Assembly: GCF_964204645.1 (NCBI RefSeq)
Contig: NC_134029.1
Coordinates: 10,284,850-10,348,849, forward strand
Origin: Tubulanus polymorphus
Taxonomy: Eukaryota; Nemertea; Palaeonemertea; Tubulaniformes; Tubulanidae
Length of the DNA stretch: 64,000 nucleotides
Direction: 5' to 3'
The notes under the pieces were generated by a model. The model was not told the origin of the DNA, ran no database searches, and worked only from the letters and a program-made list of their open reading frames with translations. Of this stretch, positions 47,337-58,300 are shown piece after piece; position 1 is the stretch's first letter; each line of letters starts with the position of its first letter. A program made the translations under genes and the position numbers.

Positions 47337-47591
47337 TCACCTTTTGGACCTATTGCCTAGTTTTGCGTTCGATTGTTTCTGTAGCGATTTCCGTTGTGCT
47401 TTTTTCGATTTGCGTTGCTGATCCATGAATATTTTCCCTTCAGCGACCTCTTTCATTAGTTGCTTGAAGTTATTTTCTTGATCACGATCATGCTCGCCTG
47501 ATTTCGTAAGCTGCATGGTCGATGACTCAAAGCCCATGTTGTCGTAATTCGGCTCCGTCTTCCGACGACCGAAAATCGGTGACGATAACAT
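47337..47591 (-). CDS. possible terminal exon encoding a basic cytosolic tail
   Basis: The minus-strand sequence GAAAATGATTTTCAG is a good acceptor ending at 47592. The frame is then open from MLSSPIFGRR for 84 codons to the stop at 47337. It includes NYDNMGFESS, a tyrosine-based motif often seen in cytosolic tails of membrane proteins. A strongly basic C-terminus follows (QQRKSKKAQRKSLQKQ). No family was recognised. It lies only 75 bp from foldback element 1. It could belong to the same gene as 43525-43927, but no link is visible. Confidence 0.4.
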   Translation of the reverse strand: MLSSPIFGRRKTEPNYDNMGFESSTMQLTKSGEHDRDQENNFKQLMKEVAEGKIFMDQQRKSKKAQRKSLQKQSNAKLGNRSKR

Positions 47592-47796
47592 CTGAAAATC
47601 ATTTTCATATTTTACAGTGAAAACTAGTTCCACCCAAATTATGATTCTGGATGATTAGAGTACTTATTTTCCTATGGTTAACAGGAAATAGGAAAATCGT
47701 TTTCGTTACTGCCATACGGCTCATTGATGTTATCGATGTTCACCTTCTTAACATCCTCGCATGCCAGGGAGGCTGCTTTTTAAAGAAGGTGAATGC

Positions 47797-47860
47797 AATA
47801 GCTATGGGACTCAGGTCTGTCTAATTAACATACCTCTAACCGCCTTTGGTTTTTTGTTCT
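47797..47860 (-). repeat. short dispersed repeat (partner 50165-50225)
   Basis: On the minus strand the block GGCGGTTAGAGGTATGTTA, then TAGACAGACCT, then GGGACTC... is shared with 50165-50225 on the plus strand (GGCGGTTAGAGGTATGTTA, CAGACAAACCT, GGGACTC). Probably a fragment of a short interspersed element. Confidence 0.55.
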
Positions 47861-50164
47861 GATTTAGATGCGTTTTAGATGCAACTTGAATAATAATGGT
47901 GGCGGTATTGAAAGAAGCTGATTCATTTCAGGACGTTATCGACATTATAAACAACTTGGCGAATGGAAAGTCGGTGGAGAATGGAACATAATGGGGCTAT
48001 CATAAAATAAGTAGAAATCCGGATAAGCTCGAAGTTCTACTGTTATGATTTTTGCTTTTTAACGAACCTATGGATCGCTTTTGCTATCACTAGCTGATGA
48101 CGTCATGCTTCCAATCCATTTGCCTATCGCGAAAAATTTCAGTAAAATGGGTGCACACTTTTTATCTAGATGGTCTTGAAATCTGATTTCTTCATCTGAG
48201 GTGTCATAGTATCTATTTTACGACCTGAAGATTGCATATAATTCCGAACTCGTGTTTTTGTGAAATAGTCGAAAATATACCAAAATCGAAGCAAATAAAG
48301 AAGTTTCCAGTTTCTGGGCGCCATTTTGTGGCGGTCCCTCGAGGTCCCCATTGTTGCGATGATTTGCGCTCATTTTTAAAACATAAGTTTAGATTGAATA
48401 TCATATAGTTCTGCAGCCCCTTGCTCGATGTACTTAAGTTATACAGCATTTTAAAGGAAATGAAATGCAGATATTTGCTGGCGATTCTTGGAATTTTTTG
48501 AACGCAACAATTAAGAACAGTGACGATGTGAAACCAAGGGCCGCATATCTAGCTTAACCGTGCGTAAAAGAAACCGCAATATCTATTAATTTTGAAATAT
48601 CTAAGTATCTCTTGAAACTATATTTCCTATTTTCACAGAAGTTAAAGAGGGTTATTTGCAGTTTAAGCCTGCGTTAAAATCTTTTGAATATCTTTCCTGA
48701 CGACTGATCTGTACCCGCTTGAGTTTGGGATTACGCGCAAAAGGGGTCTCACTACGCATTGCAATTTCACTGAACGTTTTCAAAATTCAAGGTGTGGACG
48801 GAATGCATCGAATGGTAGATTTTGTTTTTAAATTCGAATCAATCGAGATTAAGGTTAGCTTTTATTTCATAATAATTCAGTCGGAATGTTGACATTTTGT
48901 TTCAACAGATCGATAGTTTCAAGTTTTTTTAAATTAAATTTGTGAATGACCCCGATGCGTCTCCGTACACTAGAGACATCGCGCACTACCGCGCAGTTCC
49001 TGGTTTTTCACAGGTTTATTTGCACAGTATTTCTGTTCATTGAAGGTAAGATATTCTAAGAATAATGATTGTCATTGGTCTTAAATGCCCAAAAAATGTC
49101 TACCACAGCAAGATGTTAGTATTTTTGAATATCAAAACCTCTTTTCTATCACGATACGATTGCAATTCAATTTAATGTCATTAAATTTTCACTTAATTGA
49201 TCTAAAACATTGTTTAACAGATATCGTCAGGGATATGAGATCTAAAAAGCCGGTACCCCGATAATGAATCAACACCTCGACTCATCGAAGCAGGAAATTA
49301 TCAATTTTTTCGAAAAACACGTTTCAACTAATATTGTGAGACAAAACTTCTGATATGATTAGGCCTAGCTCCTATCGTATCTTCTGATATGAGTATTATT
49401 ATCTAGAAATAATTGTGATTATTGAAACAGAGTTCCCGTTTGATTTTGATCGCTCCTTTGAACGCTTTAAATTCTTCCCCTTAGTCTTGCCACCTGCCCT
49501 TGCAATAAGACCAGCGTCTTATTCATTATTAGAACAAGTCTAAACTGCCTATTAGTTAATGCCTATTAATTAATTCGTTAATCAGGTGAGCTACAAGACC
49601 ATTGGTTTTTTATCAATCAATTATTTCATCGCTTCCTTCACATCACCATCATTCAGGCTATGCACTTGTAGGTAATATTGTTGGAGTAAAATTGCATATC
49701 CGGCGCACATCTCGTAAATAGTTCAATAAGTTTCATTAACCACTTCAAACATAGATATTTTAGAACATGTACAAGGTATGGAATGATCAAATGTCTAAAT
49801 CTGTTTTGGAATGAATAAAATATGTGAATGAAATTAAAATTTTGTTTACTTTCCTGATTTTTATAGTAAAATTTCAATTAGAAAATTAAAACTACAGTCC
49901 AAAATTGATTACCAGTACCTATTATTGCAATTATACCCTCTGTTGCAGAATTGAAATGTTATTGAAACTTTTGGAATGTGGTTTAAATGGAGGGGGTGGG
50001 GGTAATATTACTGCCCAATAAGCTTATGGTTTGGATCCATGGCCTAGGCCCGCCATCCGTCCTGGGATTGTATTATGTAGTTGTCAATTGTACATTTTGG
50101 AGCTCGTACCCACTGTAATCTTCGATATCAGCTTAAACCCGTATTGGATTCTATATTTCACGAA
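47861..50164. other. non-coding stretch, nothing recognised
   Basis: Frames under 80 codons on both strands without motifs. No repeats with clear edges were seen. Confidence 0.4.
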
Positions 50165-50225
50165 ACGAAGAAATCAAAGGGCGGTTAGAGGTATGTTATT
50201 CAGACAAACCTCTGGGACTCAAGTC
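50165..50225 (+). repeat. short dispersed repeat (partner 47797-47860)
   Basis: See 47797-47860. The open frame 50031-50309 crosses this repeat and is not considered a gene. Confidence 0.55.
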
Positions 50226-50844
50226 CCAAGTGGGCTAAAAACCGCCCGCTCTCGTCCTATTTTACTGTCTCTCTGCGACGAGAAAACTGTATTTTGTTTT
50301 TTGGCTTAGTGTATACATTCAACTTCTAATACGGTACATGAAACGATGAATTAAAAGTAAGAGTGAGTAGGTTGTCATCATAATGAATATTAATCTTCTG
50401 ATCCTTCGGTATAGGATACTATCCTTGTTCCGATGATATTAGTAATCACTTCCCTTAGAACGGATGTGGTAAATGTTTTGATCGCCCGACTAATAAGTCA
50501 GTGGTATGGCTGATCAGTAAAAGAATCATTTGACGTTGTACTGTGCACATCCGGCATCCGTGGAATACGGATCCAGTTACGTACAGGTCTCGGTTCGGAT
50601 TTGACTTAAACATTGGTCATTAATTGATCCTGACTCTAGACTCAAAGTTTACAGGCCTTGGAATTCAGGCCAAAACCTTTTTTGGCACAAAAAAAGGTCA
50701 CACGACAGCTAGCCTGTGTCCGATCGGCCTAGTTGTTATTGGGATGATGGGCACTAGAGGGATACCCACATATATATAAGGTCTAGATAATTGAAATTAA
50801 ATGATCCTAACTAGGCTCAATCTTTACTAACATCCGTGGAACTG

Positions 50845-51513
50845 GACGTATCGGCCCCACTCCGCGCGGTTGCGCCACCGCGCGAGATTTACGCGAAGCA
50901 GCAAATACAAACATGGCCACTCTCTCAATTTTCAATGATAGAAATCGTGTGTGCATTTCAATTATTTCGGCTGTTAGGGTTTTAAGGCACAATATAAGTT
51001 AATGATGTGATATGGCGATGTTAATTAATGATAATTCCGCAGTGAAGCTAGTCACGAACGGTGCCGATTCAGTGTACAGCTGCCAAAAACACTGAAATGC
51101 GCGCAGTTGCGTAACTATTTGCAGTGAATTGCAGACGAAACATGAAGCCTTAACGGCCGTTTAAAAAAAAATTATACCAATCGCAATTGTAAAATAAAAA
51201 TGAGATCGAACCTAAGTTAAAATTCTGGCCATTTCTAAAATGTTATTACTAATTTTTAGTCAGTGCCCAACGTTTAGTTTTCCAACAATAATGAGGGGTG
51301 GTAGGTAGTCATGCAATTCAAGTCATCATTTATTACACGTTACTTCCGTGTTGTTGAAAATCTCGCGAGTCCTGGACCAAACCCCGTTGAACAATGTGAT
51401 CTGTGTGCTGGCCAGAAATGCACACAGATCACACTACACTACCCATTACACACTCCAGTACCCACAGCTTTCATATATCCATCCAAATGTTTAGAGTGTC
51501 TTTCTTCCTGGAT
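50845..51513 (+). repeat. 667-bp dispersed repeat, copy 2
   Basis: Same orientation and limits as 19741-20407, with about 5% differences. Left edge GACGTATCGGCCC, right edge TTTCTTCCTGGAT. The hairpin at 51395-51433 has the same stem as copy 1 but the loop TGGCCAGAAAT, the reverse complement of the copy 1 loop apart from one base. Confidence 0.85.
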
Positions 51514-52048
51514 CCGCTATACACGCATGCAGTCACCGTGTATATACATGTATCATTTTGGCCACTAGTTTCCACAGTAAAGTCAATTCGTCATGGCAAA
51601 TCGACGATATTGGCTGTAAAGAGAGTGTCTCCTGAATAAGCTATACAGATACCCACATGGGGAAAAGCTTTTACAAATATATTCGTACAAGAAAGAGGAA
51701 TTCCAAATCTTGGAAAAAACCTACCCAATTAATGAATTACAACAACCAGTATGTCGCAATTTGTGGAGCTATCTATCTATCTAGAGCTTAACGGATGCAA
51801 TTGGTTCCTGGATTTAAAGGAAAAAACAAATCCGTTAACATTTGATATTGCTTACCTTTTATTGAGATTTTAGCGGAATAAGATAACAAGAACGTCCGAA
51901 GTATGGTTTGAATATATTTAGTGGGGTTCACTTTTAGAGCAACCAGGTAACTGGGTCATTCGATAAGATTCTATCCCATAACAAACATAACCGGTTAAAA
52001 CAAATAGACGCGGCATACGATAACCTAATGAAATGCGTTCCAATTAAA

Positions 52049-52337
52049 GCCGTGATCACATGGAGACGGTTTGGCCCGGGCCTAATTAGCACGGATCAGG
52101 CCGAGTCAAACTTTGCCCATGCCTAAGAGCGCTCAGTACGCAAACCACTCACTCGATATTCAACAATACTCAAACAAAGCGAAGTGACTCATTTCCCGAA
52201 CCAGTTGCAATTCAACCACAATCATTTAATGTCCTATGTTAAAATTTAGCTCAGGACTGCTCCGACGTTTTTGGTCGGGCCAAATTTGGCCCTGGAAAAA
52301 CAGGCACGGGCCCATTTGGCACCCATGTGAACAGGCC
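52049..52337. mobile_element. 289-bp MITE-like element
   Basis: The left end reads GCCGTGATCACATGGAGACG, then TTTGGCCCGGGCC. The right end, read in reverse, gives GGCCTGTTCACATGGGTGCC, then AAATGGGCCCGTG. These are imperfect inverted repeats of ~35 bp. No transposase and no clear target duplication. The terminus style (GTTCACATGG) resembles that of the AGACCGGTCT repeats at 17.4 and 22.8 kb. A related block lies at 19567-19610. Confidence 0.6.
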
Positions 52338-53099
52338 AAAAAACGCTTTTGTGATTGCGACTTATATTACGGCCTTAGTAGATCACCCGTGATAAATCAC
52401 GGAATCAAAAGTCGTATGATCATCAAAAACTTAGCACAGTAGTTTTACAGGAAACCGTATTGTATATATATCACTCATTATCATTGCAATATTCAGTCAT
52501 CTTTTATCACTTTTGTTTTAAGTTCTTATGGATTGTATTTGCTGACGACAGTGGCTGTCTCAAGTATGTGTCTGCGCCAGCAGACCCACGCACCCCTGTG
52601 AAAGATATGAGAAATTACAAAAACTTAGTGAATGCCCAATACACAAATCGCAGAATACATTTTCAATGGAAACCACGCCTAAACAATAAAAGATGTCGAG
52701 ATTCGCCACTGAGCAGAATTCAAGAGCGACCTATCAATTAACGATAGAGAAGTCTGTACGATAACTCAGTTTTATTATAAGAGAATCGATATCGACAAGT
52801 TAGAATAGGCCGTTTTCAAATGTCTAGTACAGTTTTTGTTTATTACTAAAGAACCCGTGCAATCATGGGATGTATCTGATCGGCAAGGTAATTTCCATGC
52901 GTTATCCAGATGTCAAAATAGAAATTGGTGCATACACCACGTACGTATATAATAATTGTCTTGACTTCGTAACGAGGCTACTCGTTGAGTTGAGTAACGT
53001 TATTCCCTTTAGAATGTTGTGTCTAAATCGTACTCCATATTCCGTATTTTCACTTATTCCATAAACAAATAAGTGGTCCCATTATCCAATTTCTATGTA

Positions 53100-53320
53100 A
53101 ACCTGCACGTGTGCAGTCCATATCAGTTGTCGAGAATAATATTAAATACCTGTACAAGAAACAAGTAAATTGTTACAAAATTCAGTGTATTTCTACAAAA
53201 CCTATTGTGTTTTACAAAAATTCCTTGTAGACATTCAATTCTACCACTTATTTTTGTCAAGTTTGCTGATTAACTATGTAAATGTACAAAACTACAAAAT
53301 GCCTTGTAATTTTACAAGGT
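53100..53320. repeat. TTGTA...TACAA-rich repeat, left stretch
   Basis: Contains TGTACAAG, TTGTTACAAAA, TTCTACAAAA, TTTTACAAAAA, CCTTGTAGA and AATTTTACAAGG within 220 bp. The same words recur at 55130-55335 with foldback element 2 between. They may be arms of one larger palindromic element into which foldback 2 inserted. Confidence 0.45.
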
Positions 53321-53790
53321 TTTATCATTTATCAACAATATTCACACTGATGATTGTAAATCCACGATGCGATATTTTAGAAAGATAGTTTAATAAACTT
53401 ACAAATTAGTTACTCTTTATTCAAGAAAAAAAATGTTGGTAACAGCAGCAAATTTATACCGGCGATGTCAAGGAAAATTGGGATTCGAACCTGCGCACAT
53501 GTAGGCCTAGCCTTTGCGGTGTTCGAGCGGAGGAACATTTTTGTCTATTTTCTAGCCTATCAGGATTAGTTGGGCCTATCGGGCGTTAACAGGAATAATG
53601 CGCATCGGCAAAATATCCTGCCATGAATATAAATATGCATACTTGTAGCCTTTTAGGCCAGGCCTATAAAAGTGATTATAACAAGAGTAAATGATTCGTT
53701 TCGCTCGCGTGACTAGTTGCTAAGTTGGCTAGTGTCTCGATCATGCAGACTTTCTAAAACGGCACTTGGGATTCTTTAAGTTATGTCACC

Positions 53791-53890
53791 AGGAACCAGT
53801 TCCACAGTCATGAGTTAAGATTTGACTCAGAGTTAACTCATTGAAAATGAACTAATCATAACTCAGAGTTTAACTCATATGAATGTGGAA
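53791..53890. repeat. MITE-like fragment, copy 2
   Basis: Carries CCAGTTCCACAGTCATGAGT, then TTTGACTCAGAGTTAACTCA and TGAATGTGGAAATG at the far side, so the ends are roughly inverted. Related to 12806-12905 and 60258-60361. Confidence 0.5.
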
Positions 53891-54205
53891 ATGAATCCAG
53901 CTTTTTCACCTTACTGTTTGATCGTCAGCAGCTTTTGATGATTAAAAACATTTAAATTTGTTTAGGCAAGATACTTTATGGATGAATGTGAAGTTTGTCA
54001 AAACAAGTCAACATCAGTGAAGTCTTGTACATCATTATAGACGGCACTGTAATATACCAAATTTGCAGTGTCCTTGTGGAATTCGGGGTTGTTTAGGAAT
54101 TATTCATCATCCATAGCTTTATAGTATGTTGAAACTTCTATTTATCTTTCAGGGACCAAGCTGGGACTTTGACATTAGAGCTTTTAGTTGACAATAGGGC
54201 TTTTT

Positions 54206-55122
54206 TATGGTGGCTGATAAGTATGGTGGCTGATAAGGGCCATAGCGTAAAATTCCTGGTATGTAAATGAGGGCGCCAGAACGCCAGAACGCCAAAACGA
54301 AAAAAAAACGTCCAATTTTCTCTAAAAGTTCGTTTTGGCGCGCCAAAACGGAAAATATTCCGTTTTGGCGCCCCCGCCAAAACGAACTTTCATTTTGGCG
54401 CCCCCGCCAAAACGAACTTTCGTTTTGGCGCCCCCGCCAATACAACGAAAAACGTCCAATTTTCACTAAAAGTTCGTTTTGGCGCGCCAAAACAAAGAAA
54501 ATTCCGTTTTGGCGCCCCCGTCAAAACGAACTTTCATTTTGGCGCCCCCGCCAAAACGAACTTTCGTTTTGGCGCCCCCGCCAAAACAACGAAAAACGTC
54601 GAAATTTCTCTGAAAGTTCGTTTTGGCGCGCCAAAACGGAGAAAATTCCGAACTTTCGTTTTGGCGCCCCCGCCAATACGAACTTTAAACCACGTAAAAT
54701 AATTCTATATATACGTAAAATATTTTCATTTATGCAAATTTACGCAAATTACACACAAGATCAACGCACCAATTTGAAAAATAATTTTACTGTGGTTGAA
54801 TGCTTGTTTTGGCGGGGGCGCCAAAACGGAAATAACCGCGCCAAAACGAACTTTTCTTTGTTTTGGCGCGCCAAAACGAACTTTTAGAGAAATTTCGACG
54901 TTTTTCGTTGTTTTGGCGGGGGCGCCAAAACGAAAGTTCGTTTTGGCGGGGGCGCCAAAATGAAAGTTCGTTTTGGCGGGGGCGGAATTTTCTTTGTTTT
55001 GGCGCGCCAAAACGAACTTTTAGAGAAAATTGGACGTTTTTTTTCGTTTTGGCGTTCTGGCGTTCTGGCGCCCTCATTTACATACCAGGAATTTTACGCT
55101 ATGGCCCTTATCAGCCACCATA
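54206..55122. mobile_element. foldback element 2 with GCGCCAAAACG arrays
   Basis: The ends TATGGTGGCTGATAAGGGCC are inverted at 54222 and 55122. On the left, the first 16 bp are present twice in tandem (54206 and 54222). The inner ~85 bp (ATAGCGTAAAATTCCTGGTA, AATGAGGGCGCCAGAACG) are also perfectly inverted. The left arm (to ~54680) holds three units of ~143 bp starting near 54307, 54450 and 54594. Each is built of TTTTGGCGCGCCAAAA and GCGCCCCCGCCAAAACGAAC. The right arm (54797-55060) repeats this inverted. The ~110-bp centre is AT-rich. The 6-bp flanks (CTTTTT and AATTTT) match at only four positions. Long frames here are artefacts of the array. Confidence 0.88.
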
Positions 55123-55124
55123 AA

Positions 55125-55335
55125 TTTTACTTGTATTTTTACAATGAAATATTGGCAGCAAAGTTGACATTGTACTTGTAAAAATACAGCATATTTTGCA
55201 TATGGAGTTGCATCGATATTGTAATTTTACAAATCGTTTGTAGAACAAAATTGTATTTTTACAATGCCATTGAGATTCTACAAGCACATTGTCTACTTAG
55301 CTGCCATTATCTTATTGTAAAAATACAATATGTTT
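55125..55335. repeat. TTGTA...TACAA-rich repeat, right stretch
   Basis: TTGTATTTTTACAATG, CTTGTAAAAATACAG, TTGTAATTTTACAAAT, TTGTATTTTTACAATG and ATTGTAAAAATACAAT occur in 200 bp; most are near-perfect palindromes. See 53100-53320. Confidence 0.6.
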
Positions 55336-55339
55336 AACA

Positions 55340-58300
55340 GTGTTTTTCTATCCATGTCATATAGTCCAAAGCTCCTCCGTTTAATGATGGTGGCTTTTCG
55401 TATTGCTTTCAAGATTTAAAAAGGCAGTCTCTATACCGGCTATATATCATACGCGTTAAGCACTTTAAATCGTAGTTAATATGAATTTCATAATTTATTC
55501 GTAGAATTACGGATTATCTGTTGTCCACAAATTACTTAATACGTACTAAAAAGCTTGGTCCCAAGTGATACGGATTAACTGGGGTTGCCTGTATTATGAA
55601 TGGATGTGCACATACTACGATGGGGTAGTTGTACATGTATTACGCGAGTTGTGCGCTAAAAATGATTAAAAAAATCGGGACTGCGTGGCGTTCGAAAACC
55701 AAATGGCGTGATAAATAAACAGTGCTGCACCTATATTTGCTTATATTTGTTTATATTCATTTGATATATTCAATGTTTATATTCATCAGTGACGGATTAA
55801 CTGACGCTATTATACGTATAAACCGTACTAACGGACCGGCATAATAGTGACGATTAGGCCAAAAATGAGACATTGTTTCTCATTTCCTACCGGCTGCGAC
55901 CGGGTAAAGAGACCCGGTTAGAGACCGGGTAAAATAAAAACCGGCCGGCCGGGTGACTGAAAACTATTGCTTACACGAAATCAAATAAAAACCGTTCGGG
56001 TGGGTGTCGGAATGCCTTCTTCTCGTTCTTCTTTTCATTTAATTGGAGTTCGAACTTACCGGTACTAAGGGGCTACGAGTATGGTTACACAAGGATGTCG
56101 TTCGGATAAATTCGTTTGTGTTGTTGTGTGTGAAATAGGACACAGGCACCCAAGACTGTCCGCCTCGCTGGCTTGGTCATTCGTGTTAATTAATCAATAT
56201 ATTCACGGAATATGTTGAAGACTGTAAACGACATGTTGACAATGTTTTCAATTCAGTGGGAGTATATACCTAGTGATTTCTCGGTTCTGGTGTGAGTGAA
56301 TGCCCGCAAACCTATTTATGACACATTTTACTTGTAAAAGCTGGGTATTTTAGCTTTAAAAAACCAAGGAGGGCTTTATTAAAGATACAAATGCTGCCTG
56401 CCTGGTGAATACTTCAATATAATGTTTTTTAATGAATACAAATAAACACCCCTGGTCATTTTCTGGGATCTTAAAATGAGGAACAAGGTATCATTTTTTG
56501 GCCTAAAAGCAAAATGACGATATATGAATGAAGAATTAACCACAGAAACATTAAGGAAATACCGAAGCTTTTATCAGTCCTGGAAGAAAAATTACGATTA
56601 AGCCAGAATGACGACGAATTACACGCTGATAATTAAAGCACAACTATATTGTCATATTTCCCATATATACATGATTGTTTTGAAGAATAACTAACACATT
56701 CCGACAAGTAATTGTCTCACTCATTGAATGCGCCATCTATCAGACTTTACTTCAACATCATATAATAATCTTTGATACAGCTCCTTCTCTTGAAAGTTGC
56801 TTGATGAAAGTTCTGGCGAAAATACGTGTTCGTTACATCTCAACTTTGTTCAGCATCCAGGCACATAGGACTAATGATATACATGTATAATGGGCTATAC
56901 TGCCTGAAGGATTATTTCGATGGTGCTAGAAAGAAATAAAGAACTAGAGGACCCGAAAAGTCTTGCGCTCTTGGCGAATTATCCTCGCCAATTATACATC
57001 GATAAAACGATGATATATCATCTAAAGATCAGACCATTTGAGAAAATACTTTCCACACAATATATGATATCGAGAAATGAACGAAAAATTCAAAATTTGT
57101 ATACACAATTGATTTTATTCAAATCACTGCCATTATAGATTACAGGACATATTTGACAGCAACTAGAAAAACTAAGTCCATATCCTCAAACTAGTTTAAA
57201 ACTAATACATCAAAATAAAGTTCGATTCTTCATATTTTATGATAAATGTATTTAGAAGATGAAATGAATACCGGCACGCATTTTCAATCATTCTTTATCA
57301 ATAATACTTGTGAGGGATTTGAATATCGGCCGCAAAATTGGTTGACTCGTTAATGGGCTAAGTAGTATCCCTGACCGTAACATCAATGTCCAGACCAGAG
57401 GGGAACATTATGTTGTTTGCGACAATCCAAATAAATGGCTAAATAGCATAGCACAGGATCCCGTGCAAATGACGTTTGGGCGCAATAATACACTTCACGT
57501 ACTAATATAAGACAATCGAGTAGAGAGGACAGTAAGAATTGTAATTTCTCGAAAAAAATACATTTTCATATTAAAATGACAGGGTGTCTGGCTTCTGCAC
57601 CTGCATAAAATCTGTGAAATTTTTTGAGTTACCCTCGAAGTCTGTTACTCGAGTAACGTACGTAAAAAGTCAAGACGCATTTTTACGAGCACTGATTTTT
57701 GCGATTTGTTATTTCACGATCAACGTTTTTACATGTCACGCGATTTTTCGATCGACTTTAGCGATCGGCCAGACACAATCCGGGAGCGAGTCGACGTTCT
57801 GATTTCCAAGATGGCGGCACCTGCTAGTTGATAAAGATTCAATATTTCTACGTCGTCGTGTTTATGTCATGTGATTAACCTAACCCATCCCAGAATTTTT
57901 CGAACGTTCTATTCGATCGTAAAATCGAAGTCAATTGCCCACGAAAGCGATCGCAGACATCGATTGCTCGTAAAATGCGTCAAAGCTGGCGATAGCAATG
58001 ATGGCCTTGCAAGCAAAACCTATGAATGAAAATAGATTTTTATGATTCTTTGTGACACTGTCTTTAACAACATTCTGCGACGATCGACTTTATATTTCCG
58101 GGTTCTGGTCGAACGTGAACCTAATGGATATCTTTTCAAACGATTATAGATATTTTTGTTTTCCAATACATTTATGATTATATTATTATATGTGAAACAA
58201 GGGAAGGTTTGAAACCATCTACAAATGTTCATCCGTCCGCTGTAGATGTTGGGTTAAAGGTAAATGCAAACGGAGAATTATTGAACGCAGTATCTAAACT

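Noticed and set aside
53461-53530. Second B-box-like sequence (minus strand)
   Set aside because: No A-box or cloverleaf could be formed.
54138-55123. Up to 206-codon frames with RFGAPAKTNF-like repeats
   Set aside because: They lie entirely in the GCGCCAAAACG arrays of foldback element 2, occur on both strands and follow the DNA repeat period.
57579-57780. Possible hAT-like element (CAGGGTGTCTGGC ... GCCAGACACA)
   Set aside because: The right end lacks the expected CCCTG edge and there is no 8-bp duplication, so it is left as a possibility only.
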